Positions 43,114 to 52,296 of a stretch of DNA of 64,000 bases are shown piece by piece. A program made the translations under genes and the position numbers. Each line of letters begins with the position of its first letter. Position 1 is the stretch's first letter. This stretch comes from Streptomyces nitrosporeus. GTDB lineage: Bacteria; Actinomycetota; Actinomycetes; Streptomycetales; Streptomycetaceae. The stretch covers positions 6,052,001 through 6,116,000 of the forward strand of contig NZ_CP023702.1 in NCBI RefSeq assembly GCF_008704555.1, given 5' to 3'. The notes below the pieces were generated by a model. That model was not told the DNA's origin. It did no database searches and saw nothing but the letters and a program-made list of their open reading frames with translations.

Positions 43114-45159
43114 ATGTCGCACCCCGAACCCGCTCCCGCACCGGCCGGCCTGCGCAGACTGGCCTTCGGCGGCGACTACAACCCCGAGCAGTGGCCCGAG
43201 GAGGTCTGGCACGAGGACGCACGCCTGATGCGGGAGGCGGGCGTGACCATGGTCAGCGTCGGGATCTTCTCCTGGGCACTGCTGGAACCCGACCCGGGCC
43301 GCTACGACTTCGGCTGGCTCGACCGCCTGCTGGACCTCCTGCACGTCAACGGCGTCCGCGCCGACCTCGGCACCCCCACCGTCGTACCGCCGGCCTGGTT
43401 CTACCGCGCCCACCCCGAGGCCCTCCCGGTCGGCAAGGACGGCGTCCGGTACGCCTTCGGGGCGCGCGGCGCGATCTGCCACAGCTCCACCGCCTACCGC
43501 GAGGCCGCCGCCGGCATCACCGAACAGCTGGCCCGCCGCTACGCGAACCACCCGGCCCTCGCTATGTGGCACGTCCACAACGAGTACGGGGTCCCGGTCA
43601 GCGCCTGCTACTGCGACAGCTGCGCCGCCCACTTCCGCCGCTGGCTCACCGCCCGCCACGGCTCGGCCGACGCCGTCAACGAGGCATGGGGGACCGCCTT
43701 CTGGGGCCAGCGCTACCGCAGCCTCGACGAGATCGAACCGCCCCGCACCGCCCCCACGGTCGGCAACCCGGCCCAGCAGCTGGACTACGCCCGCTTCGCC
43801 GACGCCACCATGCGCGAGAACTTCACCGCCGAACGCGACATCCTGCACCGGCTCTCGCCCGGCATCCCCGTCACCACCAACTTCATGACCGCGCTCAGCC
43901 AGTGCGAGTCCGTCGACTACTGGGCCTGGGGCCGCGAGGTCGACCTCGTCACCAACGACCACTACCTCATCACCGACGGCCGCCGCACCCACGTCAACCT
44001 CGCCATGGCCGCCGACCTCACCCGCTCGGTGGCCGGCGGCGCCCCCTGGCTCCTGCTGGAGCACTCCACCAGCGGCGTCAACTGGCAGCCCCGCAACCCC
44101 GCCAAGCGTCCCGGCGAGATGGCCCGCAACAGCCTCGCCCACATCGCCCGCGGCTCCGAGGGCGCCATGTTCTTCCAGTGGCGGCAGTCCCGGCGCGGCG
44201 CCGAGAAGTTCCACTCCGCGATGGTCCCCCACGCCGGCACCGACTCCCGGGTGTGGCGTGAGGTCAGCGCGCTCGGCGCGGACCTCGGCCTGCTCGAAGG
44301 CGTCCGGGGCACCCGGACCGTCGCCGACGTCGCCATGCTCTGGGACTGGCAGTCCTGGTGGGCGCAGTCCCTGGACTGGCGCCCCAGCGAGGACCACGAC
44401 GCCCGCGAACGCGCCGACACCTTCTACGCCTCGCTCTACGACCACCACCTCACCGTCGACTTCGCCCACCCCGACGCCGACCTGTCCGCCTACCCCCTGG
44501 TCGTCGTCCCCGCTCTCTACCTCGCCACCGAGGAGACCGGCCGCAACCTGCGCCGCTACGTCGAGCGGGGCGGCACCCTCGTCGTCTCGTACTTCTCCGG
44601 CATCGTCGACGCCGACGACGCCGTGCACCCCGGCCCCTACCCCGGCGCCCTGCGCGACGTCCTGGGCCTGACGGTCGAGGAGTTCTCCCCGCTCCTCGCC
44701 GGCGGCACGGTCCGTCTGACGACCCCCGAAGGCGCCCCCCAGGGCCCCGGACTCACCGGGGACGTCTGGTCGGACGTGATCGTCCCGCGCGGTGCCGAGA
44801 CCTGCTGGTCGTACGCCGACGGCGTCCCCGCCGGCCGCCCCGCGATCACCCGCAACCGGCTGGGCGAGGGCACGGCCTGGTACATCTCCACCCGGCTGAG
44901 CGGCCCGGACCTGGACGCCGTGCTGGACCGCGCCCTGGCCGACGCCCGGATCGCACCGCGCACCTCGCTCGCCCGCGACGTCGAGGCCGTACGCCGTACC
45001 GGGGAGAGCGGCAGCTACCTCTTCCTGATCAACCACACCGGCACCGCGGCGGAGGTACCGCTGGAGACCCCCGGCACCGAACTCCTCACCGGTGAGCGGG
45101 CCGGGAAGGAGTGCACCGTCCCGGCCGGTGCCGTCCGCGTCGTACGCCTCGACGGCTGA
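43114..45159 (+). CDS. Beta-galactosidase, glycoside hydrolase family 42
   Basis: 681 residues. The GH42 TIM barrel opens with FGGDYNPEQWPEEVWHEDA; the acid/base is E157 in WHVHNEYG and the nucleophile E316 in LLLEHSTSGVNW. The CYCDSC cluster is the family's structural zinc site. A trimerisation domain (about 400-600, with YPLVVVPALYLATEET) and a C-terminal beta domain complete the usual length. It has no signal peptide, so it is intracellular. The ATG at 43114 follows AGGAGA. It appears complete and controllable although the adjacent transporter genes are wrecked. Confidence 0.94.
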   Translation: MSHPEPAPAPAGLRRLAFGGDYNPEQWPEEVWHEDARLMREAGVTMVSVGIFSWALLEPDPGRYDFGWLDRLLDLLHVNGVRADLGTPTVVPPAWFYRAHPEALPVGKDGVRYAFGARGAICHSSTAYREAAAGITEQLARRYANHPALAMWHVHNEYGVPVSACYCDSCAAHFRRWLTARHGSADAVNEAWGTAFWGQRYRSLDEIEPPRTAPTVGNPAQQLDYARFADATMRENFTAERDILHRLSPGIPVTTNFMTALSQCESVDYWAWGREVDLVTNDHYLITDGRRTHVNLAMAADLTRSVAGGAPWLLLEHSTSGVNWQPRNPAKRPGEMARNSLAHIARGSEGAMFFQWRQSRRGAEKFHSAMVPHAGTDSRVWREVSALGADLGLLEGVRGTRTVADVAMLWDWQSWWAQSLDWRPSEDHDARERADTFYASLYDHHLTVDFAHPDADLSAYPLVVVPALYLATEETGRNLRRYVERGGTLVVSYFSGIVDADDAVHPGPYPGALRDVLGLTVEEFSPLLAGGTVRLTTPEGAPQGPGLTGDVWSDVIVPRGAETCWSYADGVPAGRPAITRNRLGEGTAWYISTRLSGPDLDAVLDRALADARIAPRTSLARDVEAVRRTGESGSYLFLINHTGTAAEVPLETPGTELLTGERAGKECTVPAGAVRVVRLDG

Positions 45160-45178
45160 GCCGCCGGACCGCGCACAC

Positions 45179-45212
45179 GGGGCCGCCCCCGGAGGTGAGA
45201 GGCCGCGGCCCC
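45179..45212. terminator. Hairpin between convergent genes
   Basis: Eight-bp GGGGCCGC/GCGGCCCC stem with an 18-nt loop, between the beta-galactosidase stop and the convergent VOC/DinB gene. Confidence 0.5.
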
Positions 45213-45226
45213 CGCCCGCAGTACCT

Positions 45227-46240
45227 TCAGCCCGTCGGCGGGGCGCCGTACCACCTCCACGTGGTGAGCCGCTCCCGGCCCGGCAGGTCCGCACGGCCGG
45301 TGGACCACAGCAGCACGGTCCACCGGTCCGCGTCGTCCGGGGCGTCCGGGAAGAGCCGGGCCAGCACCCGGCCGCACAGATCCCCGGGCGGCGCCCACTC
45401 CAGCCCCAGCCCCCGGGCGATGTCGTACGCGTGCACCAGCGTCTCCACCACCCCCATCGCCGCGAACCCCTCGGGGTCCGACACCCCGAACACGTGGTGC
45501 GCGCGCAGGTCCGGTGAGGCCGTGCGCACCATCGCCGCGAGCAGGGCACCGCTCGCCTCCACGGTCTCCAGCAGCCCCGCGACCCCGGCGGACGGGTCGG
45601 CGAAGACCGAGTTCGCCGGCCCGCCCTCACGGTCCGGCGCGTACCTGAACGCCACCTCACGGTCCTGCGGGGGCCTGCGCGGGCCGAGTTGCACGGCGTA
45701 CGCGAACAGGTCGTCGCCCAGGTGCTCGGCGGTCTCCCAGCAGTCCCACGCCAGCCCGCCGGCCGGTACCCGCCAGTCCCGGCCGGCGGCGGCCGCGAAC
45801 GTGTCCACCACGAGCCGCACCGCGAGGTCCACGTCATCGGCGGTCACCGGCAGCCGTGCCCCGGTCAGCAGGGCCCGCTCGGCCGTCCCGCACTCCACGC
45901 AGAACTCGTTGCCCTCCGGATCCGCCAGGGTCACCCAGCCCCGCCCGTTCGGCTTGCGGTGATCGGCGACCAGGGCCGCGCCGAGCTCCAGCAGCCGCTC
46001 CACCTCCGCGTCCCGGGTGCGGTCCTCGGGCCGTAGGTCCAGATGGACCCGGTTCTTGCCGTGCCTGGGCTCGGGCACCATGACGAACAGCAGCGCGGCC
46101 CCCGGCGCCTCCACGAGTGCCTCGGGATCACCGGGCGCGTCCTCCCCGGACACGGAGGAGCCGAGCACCCCGGCCCAGAAGAGGGCCAGCCGGTAGGGGT
46201 CGGAGCAGTCGATGGTGATGTGCTGCACGAGAGACGTCAT
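45227..46240 (-). CDS. VOC-domain plus mycothiol/maleylpyruvate-isomerase-like (DinB-fold) fusion
   Basis: 337 residues. Residues 1-120 are a glyoxalase/VOC domain (LVQHITIDCSDPYRLALFWA, RVHLDLRPEDRTRDAEVERL, GWVTLADPEGNEFCVEC). Residues of about 130-337 resemble the DinB/maleylpyruvate isomerase helical fold (AWDCWETAEHLGDDLFAYAV, VETLVHAYDIARGLGLEW). The ATG at 46240 begins exactly at the VOC domain. VOC proteins of this sub-type are usually annotated as hypothetical; the fusion suggests a thiol-dependent isomerase or resistance enzyme, which is inference. Confidence 0.82.
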   Translation of the reverse strand: MTSLVQHITIDCSDPYRLALFWAGVLGSSVSGEDAPGDPEALVEAPGAALLFVMVPEPRHGKNRVHLDLRPEDRTRDAEVERLLELGAALVADHRKPNGRGWVTLADPEGNEFCVECGTAERALLTGARLPVTADDVDLAVRLVVDTFAAAAGRDWRVPAGGLAWDCWETAEHLGDDLFAYAVQLGPRRPPQDREVAFRYAPDREGGPANSVFADPSAGVAGLLETVEASGALLAAMVRTASPDLRAHHVFGVSDPEGFAAMGVVETLVHAYDIARGLGLEWAPPGDLCGRVLARLFPDAPDDADRWTVLLWSTGRADLPGRERLTTWRWYGAPPTG

Positions 46241-46321
46241 GGAGGCCACTGTTCCCTCCGGCCGCGGGCGCGGTCCAGCGGATTGTCCGCGCGCGAGCGG
46301 GCCGGGGCGCCCCGGAGGACT

Positions 46322-46354
46322 CCTTGACCTGAAGCAAGGTCGAGGTCCTAGCGT
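46322..46354 (+). promoter_or_regulatory. MerR-type promoter upstream of the NmrA-like gene
   Basis: TTGACC (46324-46329) and TAGCGT (46349-46354) are separated by 19 bp, the over-long spacer typical of MerR-family targets. A dyad CCTTGACCT...AGGTCGAGG (46322-46330 and 46337-46345, 8 of 9 paired) overlaps the -35 and fills most of the spacer. Confidence 0.65.
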
Positions 46355-46395
46355 CACGGTGTACCGGCTACCGCCCGACGACAGGAGAAGACCCC

Positions 46396-47229
46396 GTGAT
46401 CCTCGTGACCGGAGCCACCGGAAACATAGGAAGAGCCCTCGTACGGGAGCTGTCGGCGTCCGGCGCCGGGCCGACGGGAGGACTCACCCGCGACACCGCA
46501 CGGGCCGGGTTCCCCGAAGGGGTCGAAGCCGTCGAGGGCGACCTCGCCCGCGCGGACTCGCTGGAACCCGTGCTGAGGGGGGTGCGGTCGCTGTTCCTCG
46601 TGTCACGCGTGGGCGAGGACGCCGGGATCATCCGGACCGCCCGGCAGGCGGGCGTGGAGCACGTGGTGCTGGTCTCGTCCATCACCGTCCGGACCCATCC
46701 GCATCTGGGCCCCGCGCGCGAGAACGCGGACGTCGAGCGGCTGCTCAGGGACAGCGGCATGGCGTGGACGGTCCTGCGGCCCACGCAGTTCGCCTCGAAC
46801 GCGCTGTGGTGGGCGGAGACGATCCGGGAACGGGGGACGGTCCGCGCACCCTACGCCGACACCGGCCTCCCCACGGTCCACCCCGCGGACATCGCCTCGG
46901 TGGCCCGGGCGGCACTGACCGGGCCCGGCCATCACGGGCGGACGTACGAACTGACCGGCCCGGAGCGGATCACGGCCCGGCAGCAGGCCGCGGCCATCGC
47001 GGAAGTACTGGGGCGGGAGGTGCCGTTCGCCGAGGCAGGCCGTCAGGAGGCCCACCGCCGGATGGCCGCCTTCATGGGCGGCGAAGCCGCTGACGCGGTG
47101 CTCGACCTGATGGGCGGCGACGTCAACGACGAACTGCTCGCCGTCCGCGACACGGTCGCCCGGATCACCGGCGCACGGGCCAGGACGTTTCGGCAGTGGG
47201 CCGCGGAGAACGCCGCCGACTTCCGCTGA
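46396..47229 (+). CDS. NmrA-like NAD(P)-binding protein (atypical SDR)
   Basis: 277 residues from GTG. The Rossmann loop is VTGATGNIGRAL (G6, G9, G12). There is no YxxxK catalytic pair, but the HPADIASVARAAL and YELTGPERITARQQAA segments are typical of NmrA/quinone-oxidoreductase-like atypical SDRs. It probably binds NAD(P)H for redox sensing or quinone reduction. The MerR-type promoter suggests induction by an oxidant or electrophile; no MerR gene is adjacent. Confidence 0.88.
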   Translation: MILVTGATGNIGRALVRELSASGAGPTGGLTRDTARAGFPEGVEAVEGDLARADSLEPVLRGVRSLFLVSRVGEDAGIIRTARQAGVEHVVLVSSITVRTHPHLGPARENADVERLLRDSGMAWTVLRPTQFASNALWWAETIRERGTVRAPYADTGLPTVHPADIASVARAALTGPGHHGRTYELTGPERITARQQAAAIAEVLGREVPFAEAGRQEAHRRMAAFMGGEAADAVLDLMGGDVNDELLAVRDTVARITGARARTFRQWAAENAADFR

Positions 47230-47332
47230 GCCGCCCGGCCCGGGCCCGGCACGGCCCGCGCGGCGGCCGGCCGTCCCGGCCCCGGAGGGCGGCCCGCCCC
47301 CGCGGACGACGGCGCCGCCCGGGCACGCGGCG

Positions 47333-47361
47333 GGGGCGGGGCGCACCAGGCGCCCCGCCCC
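47333..47361. terminator. Bidirectional terminator between the NmrA-like gene and ectD
   Basis: Perfect 12-bp stem (47333-47344 with 47350-47361) and a 5-nt loop between convergent genes. Confidence 0.75.
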
Positions 47362-47380
47362 TGCCGACCGGCGTACGCCG

Positions 47381-48277
47381 CTACCTCACCGGGGTGAAGT
47401 CCCGCGCCCCGATGAACTCGGGCCGGCGGATCGGAGCCGCGAAGGGCTCCTGGGCGGTGTTCTCGACACTGTTGAACACGATGAAGACGTTGCTGCGCGC
47501 GTACGGGGTGATGTTGTCCCCCGAGCCGTGCATCGCGTTGCAGTCGAACCAGGTCGCCGAACCCGCCTTGCCCGTGAAGAGCCTGATGCCGTGCCGGTCG
47601 GCCATCTTCGTCAGCGCCTCGTCGGACGGGGTGCCGGCGTCCTGCATCTGGAGGGACTTCTTGTAGTTGTCCTTCGGCGTCTCGCCCGCACAGCCCAGGA
47701 ACGTCTTGTGCGAACCGGGCATGATCATCAGCCCGCCGTTGGTGTCGAAGTTCTCCGTCAGCGCGATGGAGACCGACACGGTCCGCATGTTCGGCAGCCC
47801 GTCCTCGGCGTGCCACGTCTCGAAGTCCGAGTGCCAGTAGAAACCGGAGGCCCCGAAGCCGGGCTTCACGTTGATCCGGGACTGGTGGACGTAGACGTCG
47901 GAGCCCAGGATCTGGCGGGCCCGGCCCACCACACGCTCGTCGCGGACCAGCCGGGCGAAGACCTCGCTGATCCGGTGGACCTCGAAGACGGACCGTACGC
48001 TCTGCGACTTCGGCTCGATGATCGAACGCTCGTCGGCCCGGACCGCCGGATCGGCGATCAGCCGGTCCAGTTCGGCGACGTACCCCGTCACCTCGTCCGG
48101 AGTGATGAGCTGGTCGATGGCGAGGAAGCCGTCGTGCTCGAAGGACTGGAGGTCCTTCGCGGCGATGGGCCCGGGCGCGCCCGGCGCGGACCAGATGACC
48201 GGGTCCTGGCGGGGAGTGGTCATCTCGGCGGCGCCGCGCGTGGGGTAGAGGTCGGTTCGCGCTTCGGCGGTGGTCAT
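47381..48277 (-). CDS. ectD: Ectoine hydroxylase
   Basis: 298-residue Fe(II)/2-oxoglutarate dioxygenase that converts ectoine to 5-hydroxyectoine. The hallmark segment FYWHSDFETWHAEDG contains iron ligands H149 and D151, and the third ligand H250 lies in NAMHGSGDN; R/N residues for 2-oxoglutarate follow (YARSNVFIVFNS). It ends the operon ectA-B-C-D on the minus strand, three bases after the ectC stop. The presence of all four genes indicates hydroxyectoine production against salt or heat stress. Confidence 0.96.
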   Translation of the reverse strand: MTTAEARTDLYPTRGAAEMTTPRQDPVIWSAPGAPGPIAAKDLQSFEHDGFLAIDQLITPDEVTGYVAELDRLIADPAVRADERSIIEPKSQSVRSVFEVHRISEVFARLVRDERVVGRARQILGSDVYVHQSRINVKPGFGASGFYWHSDFETWHAEDGLPNMRTVSVSIALTENFDTNGGLMIMPGSHKTFLGCAGETPKDNYKKSLQMQDAGTPSDEALTKMADRHGIRLFTGKAGSATWFDCNAMHGSGDNITPYARSNVFIVFNSVENTAQEPFAAPIRRPEFIGARDFTPVR

Positions 48278-48280
48278 GGT

Positions 48281-48679
48281 TCAGCCCTCCTCGGTCAGCA
48301 GCGGGTAGACACCGTTCTCGTCGTGGTCCTCCCGCCCGGTGACCGGAGGGTTGAAGACGCAGACGCAACGGAAGTCGGTCTTCGGCCGCAGCGTGTGGTG
48401 CTCGTGCCCGTCCAGCAGGTACATCGTGCCCGGCGAGATCCAGTGCTTCTCACCGGTCTCGTCGTTGGTGAGTTCGGCCTCACCCTCGGTGCACAGCACG
48501 GCCTCGATGTGGTTGGCGTACCACATCGACGTCTCCGTGCCGGCGTACAGCACGGTCTCGTGCAGGGAGAAGCCCACCTTCTCCTTGGCGAGCACGATGC
48601 GCTTGCTCTCCCACGTACCGGAGGCCGACTTGATGTGCCGGTCGGTGTTCTCGATGTCACTGAACGAACGGACGATCAC
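48281..48679 (-). CDS. ectC: L-ectoine synthase
   Basis: 132-residue cupin that cyclises N-gamma-acetyl-diaminobutyrate to ectoine. IVRSFSDIENTDRHIKSASG at the start, SMWYANHIEAVLCTEGEAEL (metal/active-site region) and PGTMYLLDGHEHHTLRPKTD are characteristic, and the length is exactly the family norm. The GTG start is at 48679. A 203-bp gap separates it from ectB, longer than usual in this operon, but ectD follows almost immediately. Confidence 0.96.
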   Translation of the reverse strand: MIVRSFSDIENTDRHIKSASGTWESKRIVLAKEKVGFSLHETVLYAGTETSMWYANHIEAVLCTEGEAELTNDETGEKHWISPGTMYLLDGHEHHTLRPKTDFRCVCVFNPPVTGREDHDENGVYPLLTEEG

Positions 48680-48882
48680 GGTGTGATGGTGCCTTTCTGC
48701 TCGGTACTGCTCATTCGGTGCCCGTGCCGGGAGCCTTCCCCGGCCGGGCGGTCTCGGTGCCCCGGCGCGCCGCACTCCGTGCCACCGGCCGGGGGCGGCG
48801 GGCCGGCGGCGAGGGGCGGCGGCCCCCGCCGTGCGGCGGTGTGCGCCGTCCGGCGGTGCGGTGCGCGCCGTGAGGGCGGGTG

Positions 48883-50145
48883 TCAGGCGGTCTCGCGGAC
48901 GGACCGGGCCAGCGTGCGCAGACCCTCGTCCAGCTCCTCGGGGGAGATGGTCAGCGGCGGCAGCAGCTTCACGACCTCGCTCTGCGGGCCCGAGGTCTCC
49001 AGCAGCAGACCGAGCTCGAAGGCGCGGGCGCAGACGGCGGAGGCCCGCGCGGGGTCGGTGAACTCCAGGCCCCAGACCAGACCGCGGCCCCGGAACTGCG
49101 CCTCGGCCTCCTCGCCGCAGATCGCCAGCAGGGTCTGCTCCACCTGCTCGCCGCGGGCCAGGGTCTGCTTCTCCATCTGGCCGTCCGCCCAGTAGGCGTC
49201 GAGGGCGGCGGCGGCGGTCACGAAGGCCGGGTTGTTGCCGCGGAAGGTGCCGTTGTGCTCGCCCGGCTCCCAGATGTCCAGCTCGCCCTTGAAGAGGCAG
49301 AGAGACATCGGCAGGCCGTAGCCGCTGATGGACTTCGACAGCGTGACGATGTCCGGGACGATGCCGGCCTCCTCGAAGGAGAAGAACCCGCCCGTACGGC
49401 CGCAGCCCATCTGGATGTCGTCGACGATCAGCAGCATGTCCTGGCGGTGGCACAGGTCCTGGAGCGCGCGGAGCCACTCGGCGCGGGCCACGTTGATGCC
49501 GCCCTCGCCCTGCACGGTCTCCACGATCACCGCGGCCGGCTTGTTCAGCCCGGAACCCTGGTCCTCCAGGAGCCGCTCGAACCACAGGAAGTCCGGGACC
49601 GTGCCGTCGAAGTAGTTGTCGAAGGGCATCGGGGTGCCGTGCACCAGCGGGATGCCCGCACCGGCCCGCTTGAACGCGTTGCCGGTCACCGCGAGCGACC
49701 CCAGCGACATGCCGTGGAAGGCGTTGGTGAAGGAGACGACGGACTCACGGCCCTTGACCTTGCGGGCCAGCTTCAGCGCCGACTCCACGGCGTTGGTGCC
49801 GGTCGGGCCGGGGAACATCACCTTGTACGGCAGGTCGCGCGGACGCAGGATCACGTTCTCGAACGTCTCCAGGAACGCCCGCTTGGCCGTCGTGGCCATG
49901 TCCAGGCCGTGGGTGATGCCGTCACGCTCGATGTAGTCGAGCAACGCGCGTTTCAGCACCGGGTTGTTGTGCCCGTAGTTGAGTGATCCGGCACCGGCGA
50001 AGAAGTCGAGGTACGAGTGGCCGTCCTCGTCCGTGAGCCGGGCGCCCTGCGCACGGTCGAAGACCGCGGGCCAGCCGCGGCAGTAGCTCCGTACCTCCGA
50101 CTCCAGGCTCTCGAAGACACTCAGGGCGGGCGGGGTGATGGTCAC
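48883..50145 (-). CDS. ectB: Diaminobutyrate-2-oxoglutarate transaminase
   Basis: 420-residue class III aminotransferase that makes L-2,4-diaminobutyrate from aspartate semialdehyde. YLDFFAGAGSLNYGHNNP, MFPGPTGTNAVESALKLARK and VDDIQMGCGRTG (cofactor Asp) are present, and K271 in TLSKSISGYGLPMS is the PLP lysine. It lies 156 bases after ectA and is the second gene of the ectoine operon. Confidence 0.96.
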   Translation of the reverse strand: MTITPPALSVFESLESEVRSYCRGWPAVFDRAQGARLTDEDGHSYLDFFAGAGSLNYGHNNPVLKRALLDYIERDGITHGLDMATTAKRAFLETFENVILRPRDLPYKVMFPGPTGTNAVESALKLARKVKGRESVVSFTNAFHGMSLGSLAVTGNAFKRAGAGIPLVHGTPMPFDNYFDGTVPDFLWFERLLEDQGSGLNKPAAVIVETVQGEGGINVARAEWLRALQDLCHRQDMLLIVDDIQMGCGRTGGFFSFEEAGIVPDIVTLSKSISGYGLPMSLCLFKGELDIWEPGEHNGTFRGNNPAFVTAAAALDAYWADGQMEKQTLARGEQVEQTLLAICGEEAEAQFRGRGLVWGLEFTDPARASAVCARAFELGLLLETSGPQSEVVKLLPPLTISPEELDEGLRTLARSVRETA

Positions 50146-50301
50146 AGCGGATCTCCTGCTCGACGAGGGGTGTGACGGGTGGCGGGTGAGGCGGGCGCCG
50201 GGCGCTCCGGACGAGGCGTACGTCCGCCGGAAGGGGCGGTCACGGACACGTCGTACACGGCCCGGTAGGCCGGAGGGGGTGTACTTCCGGGCGGCCGGGA
50301 C

Positions 50302-50829
50302 CTACGCGAACGGTCCGATGCGGTACAGGACTTCCGGCAGGTGCGTCCCCTCGGGGAACAGCCCGCCGTCGAAGAGGACCTCACGCTCCAGCGGCACGTC
50401 GTGGCGCTGCGCGTAGGAGGTGAACAGCCGGTCGGAGGCCGTGTTGTCCGGGGTCACGGTCGTCTCGACCGCGTCCAGGCCCCGCTCGGCGGCGACACGG
50501 GAGGTCAGCGCGTCCAGCAGCTCGGCGGCCAGCCCCCTCCCGCGGTGCGCGTGGTCCACGGCCACCTGCCAGACGACAAGGGTCCCGGGACGGTCGGGCC
50601 GGAAGTAGCCCGTCACGAAGGCGACGGGCTCGCCCTTCTCGTCGCGGGCGACCACGGAGGTCGCCGCGAAGTCACGGCACCACAGCAGGTAGCTGTACGA
50701 GGAGTTGAGGTCCAGGACCTCGGAATCGCGGGCGATACGCCAGATCGCGGCTCCGTCCTCCACTCGCGGGGTGTCGATCGTCAGGAATTCGGTTCGGGCA
50801 CGGGCAATATCTGCTGGTGCGGCGGTCAT
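50302..50829 (-). CDS. ectA: Diaminobutyrate acetyltransferase
   Basis: 175-residue GNAT enzyme acetylating diaminobutyrate at the gamma nitrogen. AAIWRIARDSEVLDLNSSYS and YLLWCRDFAATSVVA are EctA signatures, and QVAVDHAHRGRGLAAELLDA is the acetyl-CoA motif. The ATG at 50829 fits EctA N-termini, although the upstream sequence has no obvious ribosome-binding site. It opens the ectoine operon. The 260 bases upstream are AT-richer than average and should hold the osmotically regulated promoter, which I could not pin down. Confidence 0.95.
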   Translation of the reverse strand: MTAAPADIARARTEFLTIDTPRVEDGAAIWRIARDSEVLDLNSSYSYLLWCRDFAATSVVARDEKGEPVAFVTGYFRPDRPGTLVVWQVAVDHAHRGRGLAAELLDALTSRVAAERGLDAVETTVTPDNTASDRLFTSYAQRHDVPLEREVLFDGGLFPEGTHLPEVLYRIGPFA

Positions 50830-51090
50830 GGGAATTGAATTTACCCAGCAAAAATCGAAATTGCATCGGCGCAAAGGGTTGGGCGGAAGCGGCTCCTGTG
50901 TTATCACGCGGGCGTGAGACGAGCCGATTCGCGTGAAGATTTCCCGCGATTTGGCATGGATTTTTCCGACATAACGCCCAGCTGTGTGGAGTTGGTCACA
51001 GGGTTGTAACTCTCCTGACACGCGCTCGGATCGAGTGATTCGAGCGCCCCCGAAAGAGCGGAGTTTAGGTTCGGGAATCGGGGGCAAAAG

Positions 51091-51128
51091 AATGCGGGGA
51101 GCTGCTTGGAAAAGCAGCTCCCCGCATT
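51091..51128. terminator. Strong terminator downstream of the class V aminotransferase gene
   Basis: Perfect 17-bp stem (51091-51107 with 51112-51128) with a GGAA tetraloop, flanked by A and T runs so it works in both directions. It insulates the minus-strand aminotransferase transcript from the ectoine operon promoter region. Confidence 0.9.
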
Positions 51129-51189
51129 TGCCGATAATGTGTGCGCAGAGGTCCGGAGAGGGCGCCCGGAGACCTCCGTGCCCTTCGGG

Positions 51190-52296
51190 TCAGCCGCCCG
51201 GCCAGGTTTCGGAGACGGCCTTGCGGGCAGCATCCAGATCGGCCGGACGGCCGGTGTCCGCCAGTGCCGAGCCGAGGGCGGACAGCGAGGAGAGCACGGC
51301 CCCCCGCGTCGCGTCCACGCCGTAGTGGTTGACGCGGATCATCTCCGAGGAGAGCGCCCCGCCGCCCGCGATCAGCGGCAGCGAGGGGTCGGCCGCGAGC
51401 GCCCGCGCCACCAGGGCGGAGGCGTCGACCCCGGCCGGCGTACGCAGCGTCGTGGCCACCGGCGCGGCGTCCCGGGCGTCGTGGACGTACGGCCCGAGAC
51501 CGCAGCCCAGCGCCAGGGCGCCCGCCCGCGTGGCGGCGGCGGCAGCGGCGTGACGGGCCGTCAGCGTGTCCAGGCCCTCCGCCTCGATCCGCTCCACACA
51601 CGCCTCCAGTGCCAGCATCTCCAGCTGGGCCGGGGCGTGCGGGAGCGCGGTGCGGCCCGGGTCGATCCAGCGGGCCTTCCAGTCCAGCAGGGAGAGGTAG
51701 GAACGGCGGGGCGCCCGCGGGTTGGACTCCATCCGCTCCCACGCCCGCGCGCTCACCGACACCGCCGACACCCCGGCCGGCCCGCCCATCGCCTTCTGCG
51801 CGCCGATCACGCACAGGTCCACGCCCCACGCGTCCGGCAGCAGGGGCTCGGCCCCCACCGACGCGACGGCGTCCAGCATGAACAGCGCGCCGTGGGCGCG
51901 GACCACCTCGCCGATCTCCGCGACCGGGTTGGTGTTGCCGGTCGCCGCCTCGGCGTGCACCAGTGACACGAAATCGATCTCCGGGTGTGCGGCCAGCGCC
52001 TCCTCCACCTGCGCGGCGGTGACCGCGGTGTGGAAGGGCACCGCGAGATCGACGACCTCCGCGCCGCAGTCCCGCAGCCAGTTCCCGAAGGTCTGGCCGT
52101 AGGGGCCGGTCACGACGTTCAGGGCGGTCGAACCGGGGCGGGCGCCGCCCCGGATGCAGCCCTCCAGGGGCAGCAGCGCCTCGCCTTGGGTGATCACGAC
52201 GTCCTGCTCGGTGGCGAGGAGGCCGGCCACCCGGCGCTCGATCGCAGCGAACCGTGCGGCGGTGAGCGGTGGGAGGTCGAGGAAGGGGTGCGTCAC
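51190..52296 (-). CDS. Class V aminotransferase (alanine-glyoxylate / serine-glyoxylate type)
   Basis: 368-residue PLP enzyme. LDAVASVGAEPL carries the cofactor Asp (D142) and K168 in CVIGAQKAMGGPAG is the Schiff-base lysine. The start pattern DLPPLTAARFAAIERRVAGL and the VTGPYGQTFGNWLRDCGAEV segment match archaeal/actinobacterial alanine-glyoxylate aminotransferases. The GTG at 52296 is preceded by AGAGAG. It is divergent from an amidohydrolase and directly upstream of the ectoine region; a supply role for ectoine is not evident. Confidence 0.87.
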   Translation of the reverse strand: MTHPFLDLPPLTAARFAAIERRVAGLLATEQDVVITQGEALLPLEGCIRGGARPGSTALNVVTGPYGQTFGNWLRDCGAEVVDLAVPFHTAVTAAQVEEALAAHPEIDFVSLVHAEAATGNTNPVAEIGEVVRAHGALFMLDAVASVGAEPLLPDAWGVDLCVIGAQKAMGGPAGVSAVSVSARAWERMESNPRAPRRSYLSLLDWKARWIDPGRTALPHAPAQLEMLALEACVERIEAEGLDTLTARHAAAAAATRAGALALGCGLGPYVHDARDAAPVATTLRTPAGVDASALVARALAADPSLPLIAGGGALSSEMIRVNHYGVDATRGAVLSSLSALGSALADTGRPADLDAARKAVSETWPGG

